Below are positions 1 to 10,086 of a DNA stretch of 64,000 bases, piece by piece (position 1 is the stretch's first letter; the number at the start of each line of letters is the position of its first letter). The notes under the pieces were generated by a model that was not told the DNA's origin, did no database searches, and saw only the letters and a program-made list of their open reading frames with translations. Source of the stretch: Sipunculus nudus (lineage: Eukaryota; Annelida; Sipuncula; Golfingiida; Sipunculidae); assembly GCA_026874595.1 (NCBI GenBank), contig CM049313.1:80222659-80286658 (forward strand), written 5' to 3'. The position numbers and the translations under genes were made by a program.

Positions 1-540
1 TAATAATAATAATAACATACAAATTAAATTTCGCGAAGCTTACTTTTATCATTTTGGAAAATTACCACCCAGATGCCGCTGCAGTAATCATTATTGTACC
101 ATATCTCCAAAACTATAAACTGTGTCACAACTTTGATTGTAGCATCTGAAACTAGATTTAATGCGTTTATCCTCTTGGTTACTCTTTCATATTCTTCCCT
201 TACCATAGTGACCTTATGAAGGTTACAATTCACGAAATTCAAAGTATGAAGAATTATTCGAATAGACTGTGTTATTTTATTCATGCTTTCAATTTTGTAT
301 GGCATGAGTACACGACCTTCACCTGGAGTTTTTTTCTGTCTGTCTGTCTGTTTGTCTGTCTACTCGTCTGCGACTTTTGAAAATCAGTAAAACCACATAA
401 AGATGTGCTTATGTTTTCCAAACAATAGGGGTTGGTCATTTGACCTGTTCCAAATGTTTTTTGCCTTTCTACTGTTTGTTGTCTGTTAGTTTGACTTTCT
501 AATTTCTACTTCCGGCAAGTCCCGACCTATGGTCGTCTAG
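1..540 (+). mobile_element. 3' part of an element X copy (truncated by window start)
   Basis: This segment matches 3697-4236 essentially base for base at an offset of 3696, so the window opens inside the tail of an X element. It starts in a (TAA)n run. Positions ~45-260 are a degenerate version of the half-module seen in A, B and D: the stretch with 'accatatctccaaaactat' is recognisable, but the position of the CTCF-like core is eroded to 'ccacccagatgccgctgcag'. It ends with the common 3'-terminal block. The reverse-strand 93-codon frame at 24-305 recurs identically in the second copy and resembles no protein I recognise, so it is not called as a gene. Confidence 0.85.
331..540 (+). repeat. 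common 3'-terminal block with hairpin and CTAG end
   Basis: The block contains a (TCTG)n run (335-360), a middle segment with 'gacttttgaaaatcagtaaa', then 'ttccggcaagt', the hairpin CGACC-TAT-GGTCG (523-535) and CTAG (537-540). The same block, diverged but colinear, ends element Y (17321-17558), and it closes every 6.23 kb unit on the minus strand. Unrelated upstream tails converge on this block, which marks it as the functional 3' end of a transposable element. Hairpin plus CTRR is the known Helitron-superfamily 3' signature. Confidence 0.75.
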
Positions 541-668
541 TCTGTTTGTTTGTTTGTTTGTTTGTCTGTCCAGTCTCTACAGGTCGCAATTTTGATCCCA
601 TCGCTTTCAAACTTTCACAGTTTGTGTAAAATCAAAAATGCAAGAAGCCTATTGTTTTTGGGCAATAT

Positions 669-693
669 AGGTCAAAGGTCAAGGTCAAGGTCA
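669..693 (+). promoter_or_regulatory. cluster of four AGGTCA half-sites (DR1 plus DR0)
   Basis: Four exact AGGTCA hexamers occur at 669-674, 676-681, 682-687 and 688-693. The first pair is separated by one A, the exact DR1 arrangement bound by HNF4/RXR-type nuclear receptors. The later ones include TCAAGGTCA, the extended half-site of ERR/SF-1-type receptors. The cluster recurs in each A copy, in shorter form in B and D, and on the minus strand in each 6.23 kb unit (about 36952-36974 in the first). The motif match is seen; binding is inference. Confidence 0.4.
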
Positions 694-1129
694 TCAAAAG
701 TTCCTAAAGTGCTCTTTTCTTCATATCTCCATTACTATTTGTCATAGCCACTTCAAACAGGGCTCATTTTAATCGGCATTCCAAGGCCTTTCTTCTGATA
801 TATATGTTGCTGAAATCTGCTGTTTCTATGGTTACACATTTTGGGGGGAAACTCATGATTTTCGAAAATAAAAGGCCTAATTTTTCTAACTTTGTCATTT
901 TTAAAGCTAGAGAGTTCTAGTTTTTTGCATCAGATAGTACTAAATAAGCTTTCAATTATACAAGTGAAAGTCTCGTAAAATCTCGCACCATTTCTCGTCA
1001 AACGAGAATTTTCGAGATTTCATTAAATATGGCTTACAGGTCGCATTTTTTAAACTATGACTTTGAAAATGACATATTTTGTGTTATTTAGAAATATCTC
1101 GAAACCAATTTTTCATTTTTTGGAAATAG

Positions 1130-1142
1130 CCACCAGGGGGCG
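1130..1142 (+). promoter_or_regulatory. CTCF-like core in module A copy 1
   Basis: CCACCAGGGGGCG sits in the context 'tagccaccagggggcgtgg', which follows the vertebrate CTCF core consensus closely. The same core lies at 4814-4826, 6083-6095, 7352-7364 and 18140-18152 in the other A copies and at 2447-2459 and 8690-8702 in the B bodies of X and Y. All seven are on the plus strand. CTCF is present in most bilaterians, but occupancy here is untested. Confidence 0.45.
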
Positions 1143-1276
1143 TGGTACATGAAACACTGTAACATATCATTTTTCTGCAATATCTCAAAAAATATTAAAC
1201 GTGACACCATTTTTTGGGTCGTATCTGAAACTAGGAACATTGGCTTATCCCTTCGCACATGTTGCTTTGTGCTGCC

Positions 1277-1290
1277 GTTACCATGGTTAC
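1277..1290 (+). promoter_or_regulatory. X-box-like near-palindrome in module A
   Basis: GTTACCATGGTTAC resembles the RFX-family X-box (GTTRCCATGGYAAC). It lies in the second half-module of A, is followed by 'caaattttggggtaaaactt', and has counterparts in every module type. It may be a true binding site or simply a conserved structural part of the repeat. Confidence 0.35.
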
Positions 1291-1447
1291 CAAATTTTGG
1301 GGTAAAACTTGACAATCTGAAAATTCGGAGTTTTCCAGCTTCTCTCTCTGTTGATATTTGCGATAGAAAGGTCTGGTGTTTGGCGTTAGACAGCATCCCT
1401 CTAGTTCTTAGTCATTCAATCGCAAGTCTCGTCATATCTCGCACCGT

Positions 1448-1464
1448 TTCTCGTGAAACGAGAA
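1448..1464 (+). other. TTCTCGT-GAA-ACGAGAA hairpin
   Basis: A perfect 7-bp stem with a three-base loop. An equivalent hairpin (loop CAA) is at 992-1008, and others occur in B and D. In D the right arm is ATGAG rather than ACGAG, which still pairs through a G-U wobble in RNA. It is always followed within about 10-20 bases by a second TCGAGATTT or GCGATTT element. Its role is unknown; recurrence in all half-modules suggests it was part of the founding ~600-bp unit. Confidence 0.5.
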
Positions 1465-1599
1465 CACGTGACCATTCAAAGAAATGCCTATAATTATGTC
1501 ATTTTTTACGCTACAGACACATGGTTTGCAGCGCTGGATAGCGGCTGACACTCGCAGTCACATTCAGGGGTCACATTGTTAGTCTCGTCAAATCTCGCG

Positions 1600-1720
1600 C
1601 CGTTTTTCGCCAAACCACGAAGACACGTGCCGTCGCCGCAAGTGGCGGCAGGGTCCCTACGGTGGGCGGCCGGCGTGTGCAGCGGTGCGTGACGGCCTCT
1701 CCGGGCCCCATCTATGATCA
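1600..1720 (+). repeat. CpG-rich 3' segment of module A
   Basis: A short stretch dense in CpG and G+C ('ggcggccggcgtgtgcagcg', 'ctccgggcccc') stands out in AT-rich surroundings. It contains a GCCGC-GCGGC hairpin (1635-1649) and a CACGTG E-box (1624-1629). It recurs at about 5286-5395, 6555-6664, 7824-7933 and 18610-18718. The corresponding part of B (for example 12105-12190) is a CpG-depleted relative, which suggests CpG decay there or recent G+C gain in A. Confidence 0.5.
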
Positions 1721-1751
1721 TACATGTTGGAGGCACAGTCCAGACTTTATT

Positions 1752-1819
1752 GCTTGCCGGAAATCTTCGATTTTCGCAAGCTGGTTGGTCAGTCGCGGAT
1801 GTCTGTTTGTCTGTTTGTT
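1752..1819 (+). mobile_element. 5' head of an A copy split by element X
   Basis: The head begins 'gcttgccggaaatcttcg', contains a short imperfect hairpin (cttgccgg..cgcaag), and ends in the microsatellite 'tgtctgtttgtctgtttgtt'. The matching body resumes after X at 4237 in the same microsatellite. Uninterrupted A copies at 5436 and 6705 show the intact join, so this is the left half of a copy interrupted by X. Confidence 0.75.
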
Positions 1820-1820
1820 A

Positions 1821-1846
1821 CTTGCCGGAATCAAAGATTCGGCAAG
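1821..1846 (+). other. 5'-terminal hairpin of element X
   Basis: CTTGCCGGAATC and GATTCGGCAAG pair as an 11-bp stem with one bulged G around an AAA loop. The left arm is also the arm that pairs with the 3' subterminal repeat, so two alternative foldings of the ends are possible. Confidence 0.55.
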
Positions 1847-2148
1847 TATGTTGATCACTTGCGTATGTTTGTTTGTCTGTTTGTCTGTCTGTCTGTCTGT
1901 GCTCTACAGGCCACAATTTTTCACCGATCGCTCTGAAACTTATAGATATAGTGTAAGATCGGTTCTCCTCGGAGCCTATTGTTTTTGGTCATGATCGGTG
2001 AAAGGTCAAGGTCAGTGTCACCAAAAGACCTAAAATTTTTATTTTCTTCATATCTTCGTCAATAATAATCGTAGCCGCATAATCTGTAGCTCATTTTACT
2101 CCTCTTTATGTTAGCTTTCCAATTGCTATCAAATTTTTCCGGTCAATT

Positions 2149-2162
2149 GTTACCATGGTAAC
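2149..2162. promoter_or_regulatory. perfect X-box-like palindrome
   Basis: GTTACCATGGTAAC is a perfect 14-bp palindrome and fits the RFX X-box consensus. The same perfect palindrome occurs in Y (8392-8405) and in each opposite-strand unit (36363-36376, 42594-42607 and equivalents). Function is inferred only from the motif. Confidence 0.4.
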
Positions 2163-3330
2163 GTATTTTTGGGGGAAAATCTGAAAATTCGAAAATTTGA
2201 CTCCAAATTTCTCATTTTTTAAGTTAGAGAGGTCTAGTTTTTTGCATTGTGTAGCATTTAATATGCTCTATGGAAAATTAATGCAAGTCTCGCAAAATCT
2301 CCTGCCATTTTTCGTCAAACGAGATTTTTCGAGATTTCATTAAATACGATTTTGAGGTGGCAGTTTTACAGCTAACGTTCTAAAAGTGACATATTTTCTG
2401 TTTTTCTGTATTATCTCGAACTTGTTTTTTCATTTTTCGAAAATAGCCACCAGGGGGCGTGGTACCGGAAACACTACAACTTTTCATTTTTCCGCAATAT
2501 CTAAAAAAATATTAAGCATATAACAATTTTCTTTGTCGCATCTAAAACTAGGATCATTGCCTTATTCCTTCCTATATATAGCCTTGTGCTGCCGTTACCA
2601 TGGTTACCAAATTTTGGGGTTAAACTTGACGATCTGAAAATATGTAGTTTTTGGCTTCTATCTCGGTTGATATTTATGCTTTAAGGGTCTAGTTTTTAGC
2701 ATAAGGCTGCTTTCTTTTGGGTTTAAGCTATTCCATTGCAATTCTCGTCAAATCTCGCTCGGTTTATTGCCAAACGAGAAATTACGAGATTTCACAGAAA
2801 TGCTTATAACTTGATCACGGTTAATGCTAAAATGGAGTAGTTTTCAGCATTTGGTAGTATTTCAGAAGCTGGACATGATAAAACTGCAAATCTCGCCACA
2901 TCTCGTGTCATCTCCTGCCAAACGAGAATATTATAGATTTCAAACAAATGTCTTTATCTCGGTCATTTTCATGCTAGATATTTTATTTTTCTATTGTTTA
3001 AGAATCATTTGACTAGTTTTAAGTGATAAAAGTGAATATCTCGTCATATCTCGCACCATTTCTTGTCAAACGAGAACATGGGACCATTCAAGGAAACGCC
3101 TTTAATTGTGTTATTTTTATGTGGAAGACTTATAGTTTTCAGCATTTGATAGCGTCTAACATTCTCGGTCACATTATATGATTATATTGTAAGTTTCTTC
3201 GAATCTTGCATCGTTTTTCTTCAAATAAAAAAGTACATCCAATTGCCATGACCATAAGCGATGGCAGTATGTAATAGTAAATGTCGGCAGGGGCATTACA
3301 TTTGACAGTTTAAGCTTTGTTCTATGGATG

Positions 3331-3696
3331 TGCGATGGTCCATGAAAAGTCACAATCCGGATTGATCCCACCTGTGCTTTTGGTGGTGGCCTCTTTTCAT
3401 TCTTTGTATGGCCGCACTTTGAGGATTTCAATGCATTGAAAGCTTAATGACCTATTGTAAAGGATAATCCCTTAAAAAAAAAACAAAAAAAAAAAAACAA
3501 AGAGAGAGGCTCCCCGAAATGTTACGGAATGCAGAGATAGTGTTGCTGGTAAGCACAATCACAACTATAATATCAGGGACGGATCCCCGATTTGCAGTTG
3601 GGTGTGTCAAATCAGGGACGGATATCCGGATTGCAATTAGGGGTAGGGGTTAAATATAAATTATACATCATATAATAATAATGATAATAATAATAA
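3331..3696 (+). repeat. private tail of element X
   Basis: After the B body loses similarity to Y at about 3331, the sequence holds a poly-A tract with interruptions (about 3473-3497), a ~38-bp imperfect tandem duplication starting 'atcagggacggat' (about 3572-3650) and a (TAA)n run (3672-3711). I see no gene. The reverse-strand frame at 3174-3431 crosses the B/tail boundary and has no recognisable domain. Confidence 0.55.
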
Positions 3697-4026
3697 TAAT
3701 AATAATAATAACATACAAATTAAATTTCGCGAAGCTTACTTTTATCATTTTGGAAAATTACCACCCAGATGCCGCTGCAGTAATCATTATTGTACCATAT
3801 CTCCAAAACTATAAACTGTGTCACAACTTTGATTGTAGCATCTGAAACTAGATTTAATGCGTTTATCCTCTTGGTTACTCTTTCATATTCTTCCCTTACC
3901 ATAGTGACCTTATGAAGGTTACAATTCACGAAATTCAAAGTATGAAGAATTATTCGAATAGACTGTGTTATTTTATTCATGCTTTCAATTTTGTATGGCA
4001 TGAGTACACGACCTTCACCTGGAGTT

Positions 4027-4236
4027 TTTTTCTGTCTGTCTGTCTGTTTGTCTGTCTACTCGTCTGCGACTTTTGAAAATCAGTAAAACCACATAAAGAT
4101 GTGCTTATGTTTTCCAAACAATAGGGGTTGGTCATTTGACCTGTTCCAAATGTTTTTTGCCTTTCTACTGTTTGTTGTCTGTTAGTTTGACTTTCTAATT
4201 TCTACTTCCGGCAAGTCCCGACCTATGGTCGTCTAG
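4027..4236 (+). repeat. common 3'-terminal block of element X
   Basis: Second copy of the 331-540 block: (TCTG)n, 'gacttttgaaaatcagtaaa', TTCCGGCAAGT (4206-4216), hairpin 4219-4231 and CTAG 4233-4236. The next bases, TTTGTTTG, belong to the interrupted A copy. Confidence 0.75.
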
Positions 4237-5435
4237 TTTGTTTGTTTGTCTGTCCAGTCTCTACAGGTCACAATTTTGATCCCATCGCTTTCAAACTTTC
4301 ACAGTTTGTGTAAAATCAAAAATGCAAGAAGCCTATTGTTTTTGGGCAATAAAGGTCAAAGGTCAAGGTCAAGGTCATCAAAAGTTCCTAAAGTGCTCTT
4401 TTCTTCATATCTCCATTACTATTTGTCATAGCCACTTCAAACATGGCTCATTTTAATCGTCATTCCAAGGCCTTTCGTCTGGTGTGTAGCTGATTCAAAT
4501 TGGTTGTCACCACGGTTACGTATTTTTGGGTAAAAGTGATGTAAATCGAAAATCAAAGGACAATTTTTTCTAACTTTGTCATTTTTAAAGCTAGAGAGTT
4601 CTAGTTTTTTGCATCAGGTAGCATTTAACAAGTACTGCAAGATTTTATTAAAAGTCTCGCGATATCTCGTATAATATCTCGTCAAACGAGAATTTTCGAG
4701 ATTTCATTAAATATGGCTTACAGGTCGCATTTTTTAAACTATGACTTTGAAAATGACATATTTTGTGTTATTTAGAAATATCTCGAAACCAATTTTTCAT
4801 TTTTTGGAAATAGCCACCAGGGGGCGTGGTACATGAAACACTGTAAGATATCGTTTTTCTGCAATATCTCAAAAAATATTAAACGTGACACCATTTTTTT
4901 TGTCGTATCTGAAACTAGGAACATTGGCTTATCCCTTCGCTCATGTAGCTTTGTGCTGCCGTTACCATGGTTACCGAATTTTGGGGTAAAACTTGACAAT
5001 CTGAAAATGCGGAGTTTTCCAGCTTCTATCTCTGTCGATATTTGCCATGGAAAGGTCTGGTTTTTGACGTTAGACAGCATCCCTCTAGTTCTAAGCCATT
5101 CAATCGCAAGTCTCGTCATATCTCGCACCGTTTCCCGTGAAACGAGAACACGTGACCATTCAAAGAAATGCCTATAATTCTGTCATTTTTCACGCTACAG
5201 ACACATGGTTTGCAGCGCCGGATAGCGGCTGACACTCGCAGTCACATTCAGGGGTCGCATTGTCAGTCTCGTCAAATCTCGCGCCGTGTTTCACCAAACC
5301 ACGAAGACACGTGCCGTGGCCGCAAGTGGCGGCAGGGTCCTTACGGCGGGCGGCCGGCGTGTGCAGCGGTGCGTGACGGCCTCTCCGGGCCCCATCTATG
5401 ATCATACATGTTGGAGGCACAGTCACAACTTTATT
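4237..5435 (+). repeat. module A, copy 2 (body, right of X)
   Basis: This body resumes in the microsatellite directly after the CTAG of X and continues as an A body, with AGGTCA cluster, CTCF-like core (4814-4826), GTTACCATGGTTAC and CpG-rich end. Its head is the stranded piece at 1752-1819. It begins a near-identical 1269-bp tandem series (landmark 'ccagtctctacagg' at 4254, 5523 and 6792). Confidence 0.8.
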
Positions 5436-6704
5436 GCTTGCCGGAAATCTTCGATTTTCGCAAGCTGGTTGGTCAGTCGCGGATGTCTGTTTGTCTGTTT
5501 GTTTGTTTGTTTGTTTGTCTGTCCAGTCTCTACAGGTCACAATTTTGATCCCATCGCTTTCAAACTTTCACAGTTTGTGTAAAATCAAAAATGCAAGAAG
5601 CCTATTGTTTTTGGGCAATAAAGGTCAAAGGTCAAGGTCAAGGTCATCAAAAGTTCCTAAAGTGCTCTTTTCTTCATATCTCCATTACTATTTGTCATAG
5701 CCACTTCAAACATGGCTCATTTTAATCGTCATTCCAAGGCCTTTCGTCTGGTGTGTAGCTGATTCAAATTGGTTGTCACCACGGTTACGTATTTTTGGGT
5801 AAAAGTGATGTAAATCGAAAATCAAAGGACAATTTTTTCTAACTTTGTCATTTTTAAAGCTAGAGAGTTCTAGTTTTTTGCATCAGGTAGCATTTAACAA
5901 GTACTGCAAGATTTTATTAAAAGTCTCGCGATATCTAGTATAATATCTCGTCAAACGAGAATTTTCGAGATTTCATTAAATATGGCTTACAGGTCGCATT
6001 TTTTAAACTATGACTTTGAAAATGACATATTTTGTGTTATTTAGAAATATCTCGAAACCAATTTTTCATTTTTTGGAAATAGCCACCAGGGGGCGTGGTA
6101 CATGAAACACTGTAAGATATCGTTTTTCTGCAATATCTCAAAAAATATTAAACGTGACACCATTTTTTGGGTCGTATCTGAAACTAGGAACATTGGCTTA
6201 TCCCTTCGCTCATGTAGCTTTGTGCTGCCGTTACCATGGTTACCGAATTTTGGGGTAAAACTTGACAATCTGAAAATGCGGAGTTTTCCAGCTTCTATCT
6301 CTGTCGATATTTGCCATGGAAAGGTCTGGTTTTTGGCGTTAGACAGCATCCCTCTAGTTCTAAGCCATTCAATCGCAAGTCACGTCATATCTCGCACCGT
6401 TTCCCGTGAAACGAGAACACGTGACCATTCAAAGAAATGCCTATAATTCTGTCATTTTTCACGCTACAGACACATGGTTTGCAGCGCCGGATAGCGGCTG
6501 ACACTCGCAGTCACATTCAGGGGTCGCATTGTCAGTCTCGTCAAATCTCGCGCCGTGTTTCACCAAACCACGAAGACACGTGCCGTGGCCGCAAGTGGCG
6601 GCAGGGTCCTTACGGCGGGCGGCCGGCGTGTGCAGCGGTGCGTGACGGCCTCTCCGGGCCCCATCTATGATCATACATGTTGGAGGCACAGTCACAACTT
6701 TATT
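5436..6704 (+). repeat. module A, copy 3 (intact, 1269 bp)
   Basis: An uninterrupted copy with head 'gcttgccggaaatcttcg', microsatellite, and body with CTCF-like core at 6083-6095. It shows what the X and Y target looked like before insertion. Differences from the neighbouring copies are few; for example 'gatatctagta' here is 'gatatctcgta' in copies 2 and 4, and 'caagtcacgtc' here is 'caagtctcgtc' in its neighbours. Confidence 0.85.
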
Positions 6705-7972
6705 GCTTGCCGGAAATCTTCGATTTTCGCAAGCTGGTTGGTCAGTCGCGGATGTCTGTTTGTCTGTTTGTTTGTTTGTTTGTTTGTCTGTCCAGTCTCT
6801 ACAGGTCACAATTTTGATCCCATCGCTTTCAAACTTTCACAGTTTGTGTAAAATCAAAAATGCAAGAAGCCTATTGTTTTTGGGCAATAAAGGTCAAAGG
6901 TCAAGGTCAAGGTCATCAAAAGTTCCTAAAGTGCTCTTTTCTTCATATCTCCATTACTATTTGTCATAGCCACTTCAAACATGGCTCATTTTAATCGTCA
7001 TTCCAAGGCCTTTCGTCTGGTGTGTAGCTGATTCAAATTGGTTGTCACCACGGTTACGTATTTTTGGGTAAAAGTGATGTAAATCGAAAATCAAAGGACA
7101 ATTTTTTCTAACTTTGTCATTTTTAAAGCTAGAGAGTTCTAGTTTTTTGCATCAGGTAGCATTTAACAAGTACTGCAAGATTTTATTAAAAGTCTCGCGA
7201 TATCTCGTATAATATCTCGTCAAACGAGAATTTTCGAGATTTCATTAAATATGGCTTACAGGTCGCATTTTTTAAACTATGACTTTGAAAATGACATATT
7301 TTGTGTTATTTAGAAATATCTCGAAACCAATTTTTCATTTTTTGGAAATAGCCACCAGGGGGCGTGGTACATGAAACACTGTAAGATATCGTTTTTCTGC
7401 AATATCTCAAAAAATATTAAACGTGACACCATTTTTTTTGTCGTATCTGAAACTAGGAACATTGGCTTATCCCTTCGCTCATGTAGCTTTGTGCTGCCGT
7501 TACCATGGTTACCGAATTTTGGGGTAAAACTTGACAATCTGAAAATGCGGAGTTTTCCAGCTTCTATCTCTGTCGATATTTGCCATGGAAAGGTCTGGTT
7601 TTTGACGTTAGACAGCATCCCTCTAGTTCTAAGCCATTCAATCGCAAGTCTCGTCATATCTCGCACCGTTTCCCGTGAAACGAGAACACGTGACCATTCA
7701 AAGAAATGCCTATAATTCTGTCATTTTTCACGCTACAGACACATGGTTTGCAGCGCCGGATAGCGGCTGACACTCGCAGTCACATTCAGGGGTCGCATTG
7801 TCAGTCTCGTCAAATCTCGCGCCGTGTTTCACCAAACCACGAAGACACGTGCCGTGGCCGCAAGTGGCGGCAGGGTCCTTACGGCGGGCGGCCGGCGTGT
7901 GCAGCGGTGCGTGACGGCCTCTCCGGGCCCCGTCTATGATCATACATGTTGGAGGCACAGTCACAATTTATT
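6705..7972 (+). repeat. module A, copy 4
   Basis: Nearly identical to the previous copy and one base shorter at its end ('cacaatttattgc' for 'cacaactttattgc'). CTCF-like core at 7352-7364. The next head, at 7973, is interrupted by Y. Confidence 0.85.
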
Positions 7973-8032
7973 GCTTGCCGGAAATCTTCGATTTTCGCAA
8001 GCTGGTTGGTCAGTCGCGGATGTCTGTTTGTT
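7973..8032 (+). mobile_element. 5' head of an A copy split by element Y
   Basis: 'gcttgccggaaatcttcg' through 'gatgtctgtttgtt'. The matching body is at 17559-18761, about 9.5 kb downstream and in the same microsatellite. This repeats the arrangement seen around X. Confidence 0.75.
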
Positions 8033-8689
8033 GCTTGCCGGAAATCTTCGATTTTCGCTAGCATGTTGATCACCCGCGTATGTTTGTTTGTTTGTTTGTT
8101 TGTTTGTCTGTCTGTCTGTCTGTTTGTTTGTCTGTATGTACACGCGCTACAGGCCACAGTTTTCAAGCAATCGCTCTGAAACTTATGCACTAAGTGTAAG
8201 ATTGGTTCTCCTCGGAGCCTATTGTTTTTGGTCATGATCGGTCAAAGGTCAAGATCAGGGTCACCAAAAAACCTAAAATTTTTACTTTCTTCATAGCTTT
8301 GTCAATAATAATCGTAGCCGCATAATCTGTAGCTCATTTTATTCCTCACTATGTTAGCTTTCCAAGTGCTGGCAAATTTTTCCGGTCAATGGTTACCATG
8401 GTAACGTATTTTTGGGGGAAATTCAGAAAATTCGAAAATTTCCCTCCAAATTTCTCATTATTTAAGTTAGAGAGGTCTTGTTTTTTGCAATGCGTAGCAT
8501 TTAATATGCTCTATGCGAAATTAATGTAAGTCTCGCAAAATCTCGTGCCATTTGTCGTCAAATGAGACTTTTCGAGATTATATTAAATACGATTTACAGG
8601 TGGCAGTTTTACAGCTAAGGTTCTGAAAGTGACATATTTTCTGTTGTTCTGTATTATCTCGAACTTGTTTTTTCATTTTTCGGAAATAG

Positions 8690-8702
8690 CCACCAGGGGG
8701 CG
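8690..8702 (+). promoter_or_regulatory. CTCF-like core in the B body of Y
   Basis: CCACCAGGGGGCG in the context 'aatagccaccagggggcg'. The equivalent in X is at 2447-2459. The Z insertion lies about 50 bp downstream and leaves it intact. Confidence 0.4.
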
Positions 8703-10086
8703 TGGTACTGGAAACACTACAACTTATCATTTTTCCGCAATATCTAAACAAGGGACCTATGGGTCACGACGCTCAGCTGTTATATATGATCAAAAAATAT
8801 GATTTAGAAATGAGGCACATGCTGGTTTTGTGTGGTAATAAATATAAGCTGTATTATGAGTTGTTGTTGTTTAGCTTATGTATGATATTGATAGTACCTT
8901 TAGAGACAGGGAAGAGGATTGATTTCATTTATTTTATTAACAAATGGAGTACTCCTGTCACACAAATTTTGACTTGGCCATATAACTTATAAGCAGAACA
9001 TATAATTTAAGAGTTTAACTATTTATTAAAAAAATTACAAATATTGTCCCAAATATAATTTTTATTAAAAATAATAAGAGAATCTTTTGATTTTTTAAAA
9101 TGAAATATAACTGATATGATTATTAAAATATATTAAAGAATATATTCATGAATGCATTCATGAATACATTTTGAAAGTATTTGCACGAGTATTCATATAC
9201 TTTCATTTTTACCTGAATTCCCATTCTTTATGCAAGAAATTTTATAATGGAGTACATAATCATATTCGTATTTAAATACAATTACAAAGTATTTGCACCA
9301 TGTCTGGTATTTATTCAGTTTTCACCAAACAATGATGTTGAGAATCCAGAATATTCAAAATTCACACATTTAAATAATGATAATAAGTACCTGGTTTTAT
9401 GGCTTTTATTTATATTAAAAAATAACTGTAAAAAATTCATTTTGGACTAATTTCACATCAATGTACACACTAGACACAGTAGGAATCTAGATTAATATTA
9501 TCAACTGCATCTTTGTCTATCATTAATTTCCTTCATATAATCCCTAATGATTAGTAATGAATAATATGATTTACTTCTTTATCATTAAAAATGAACTGAA
9601 AAATGCCATAGGTGACTGCATGGTGTTATTTGGAATATGTGACATTCTACCCATCGATACAAGATTCTTATATCATCAGTAACTGCAAGTTAATTTCCTG
9701 TTATTATAAACTAACAAATTCCTTTTCTATTTTTCTTTAATTTGTTATTAAAAACCAATAAAAATTTATTAATTTATTGTTTATTGTTATGTTGTTGGTT
9801 AAAACTACTAGATGAGTTGGGTTGGACACCTGGATCAACTGTGGCTGGCCATAAGCTGCCTGGATTCTCGCCTCAAGCGTGCATAATTTAATGAAAGGTC
9901 AACAAGGTCAACATACAGGTGACTCAAGAGGGGCTGGAGAGAGCCAAAGTCTACCAGGGTCTCATAAAAAACATTAATAAAAGCTACAATATTTGGCCAA
10001 TTTCTTTCAGCTTTCTAAACTACAAAGATGAAATCCTTATGTGTGCATGATATGAAAATTATATCAACAGTGCTCACGGGAAACAA

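Larger units (their letters stand above)
541..1751 (+). repeat. module A, copy 1 (body)
   Basis: This copy starts at the microsatellite right after CTAG and ends at '..ctttatt' before the next 'gcttgccgg' head. Order inside: (TTTG)n; 'ctctacaggtcgcaatttt'; four AGGTCA half-sites (669-693); a degraded palindrome ~829-836; TTCTCGT hairpin (992-1008); CTCF-like core (1130-1142); GTTACCATGGTTAC (1277-1290); second TTCTCGT hairpin (1448-1464); and a CpG-rich 3' end (~1600-1720). The two halves are paralogous, so A is an old dimer. It is far closer to the copy at 17559-18761 than to the three copies at 4237-7972: for example, the stretch ~790-870 is shared with the former and replaced in the latter. 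No credible coding frame. Confidence 0.85.
1820..4236 (+). mobile_element. Element X: non-autonomous Helentron-like element
   Basis: The 5' end ACTTGCCGGAA (1820-1830) is the perfect inverted repeat of TTCCGGCAAGT (4206-4216). The right copy stops 20 bp before the end, so the inverted repeats are asymmetric. The 3' end is hairpin CGACC-TAT-GGTCG then CTAG. The left flank ends in TT and the right flank starts TTTG, both from the host microsatellite. Parts: 5' hairpin 1821-1846; (TCTG)n 1865-1900; B body ~1901-3330 with AGGTCA sites, perfect GTTACCATGGTAAC (2149-2162) and CTCF-like core (2447-2459); a private tail ~3331-4026; the common 3' block 4027-4236. Asymmetric inverted repeats, a 3' hairpin and TT targeting are established for Helentron/Helitron2 elements. 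No Rep/helicase frame is present, so it would need proteins supplied in trans. Confidence 0.65.

Noticed and set aside
1662-2000. Frames rich in FVCLFVCLSVCLSV, seen at many places
   Set aside because: They are translations of (TTTG/TCTG)n in different phases, ending at the repeat edge; no start context or domain. Same for the reverse-strand QTNKQTDKQTNK frames.
3470-3711. Poly-A and (TAA)n in the X tail as the end of a LINE or SINE
   Set aside because: No A/B box or reverse transcriptase remnant is visible upstream and no target duplication could be identified; kept only as simple repeats.
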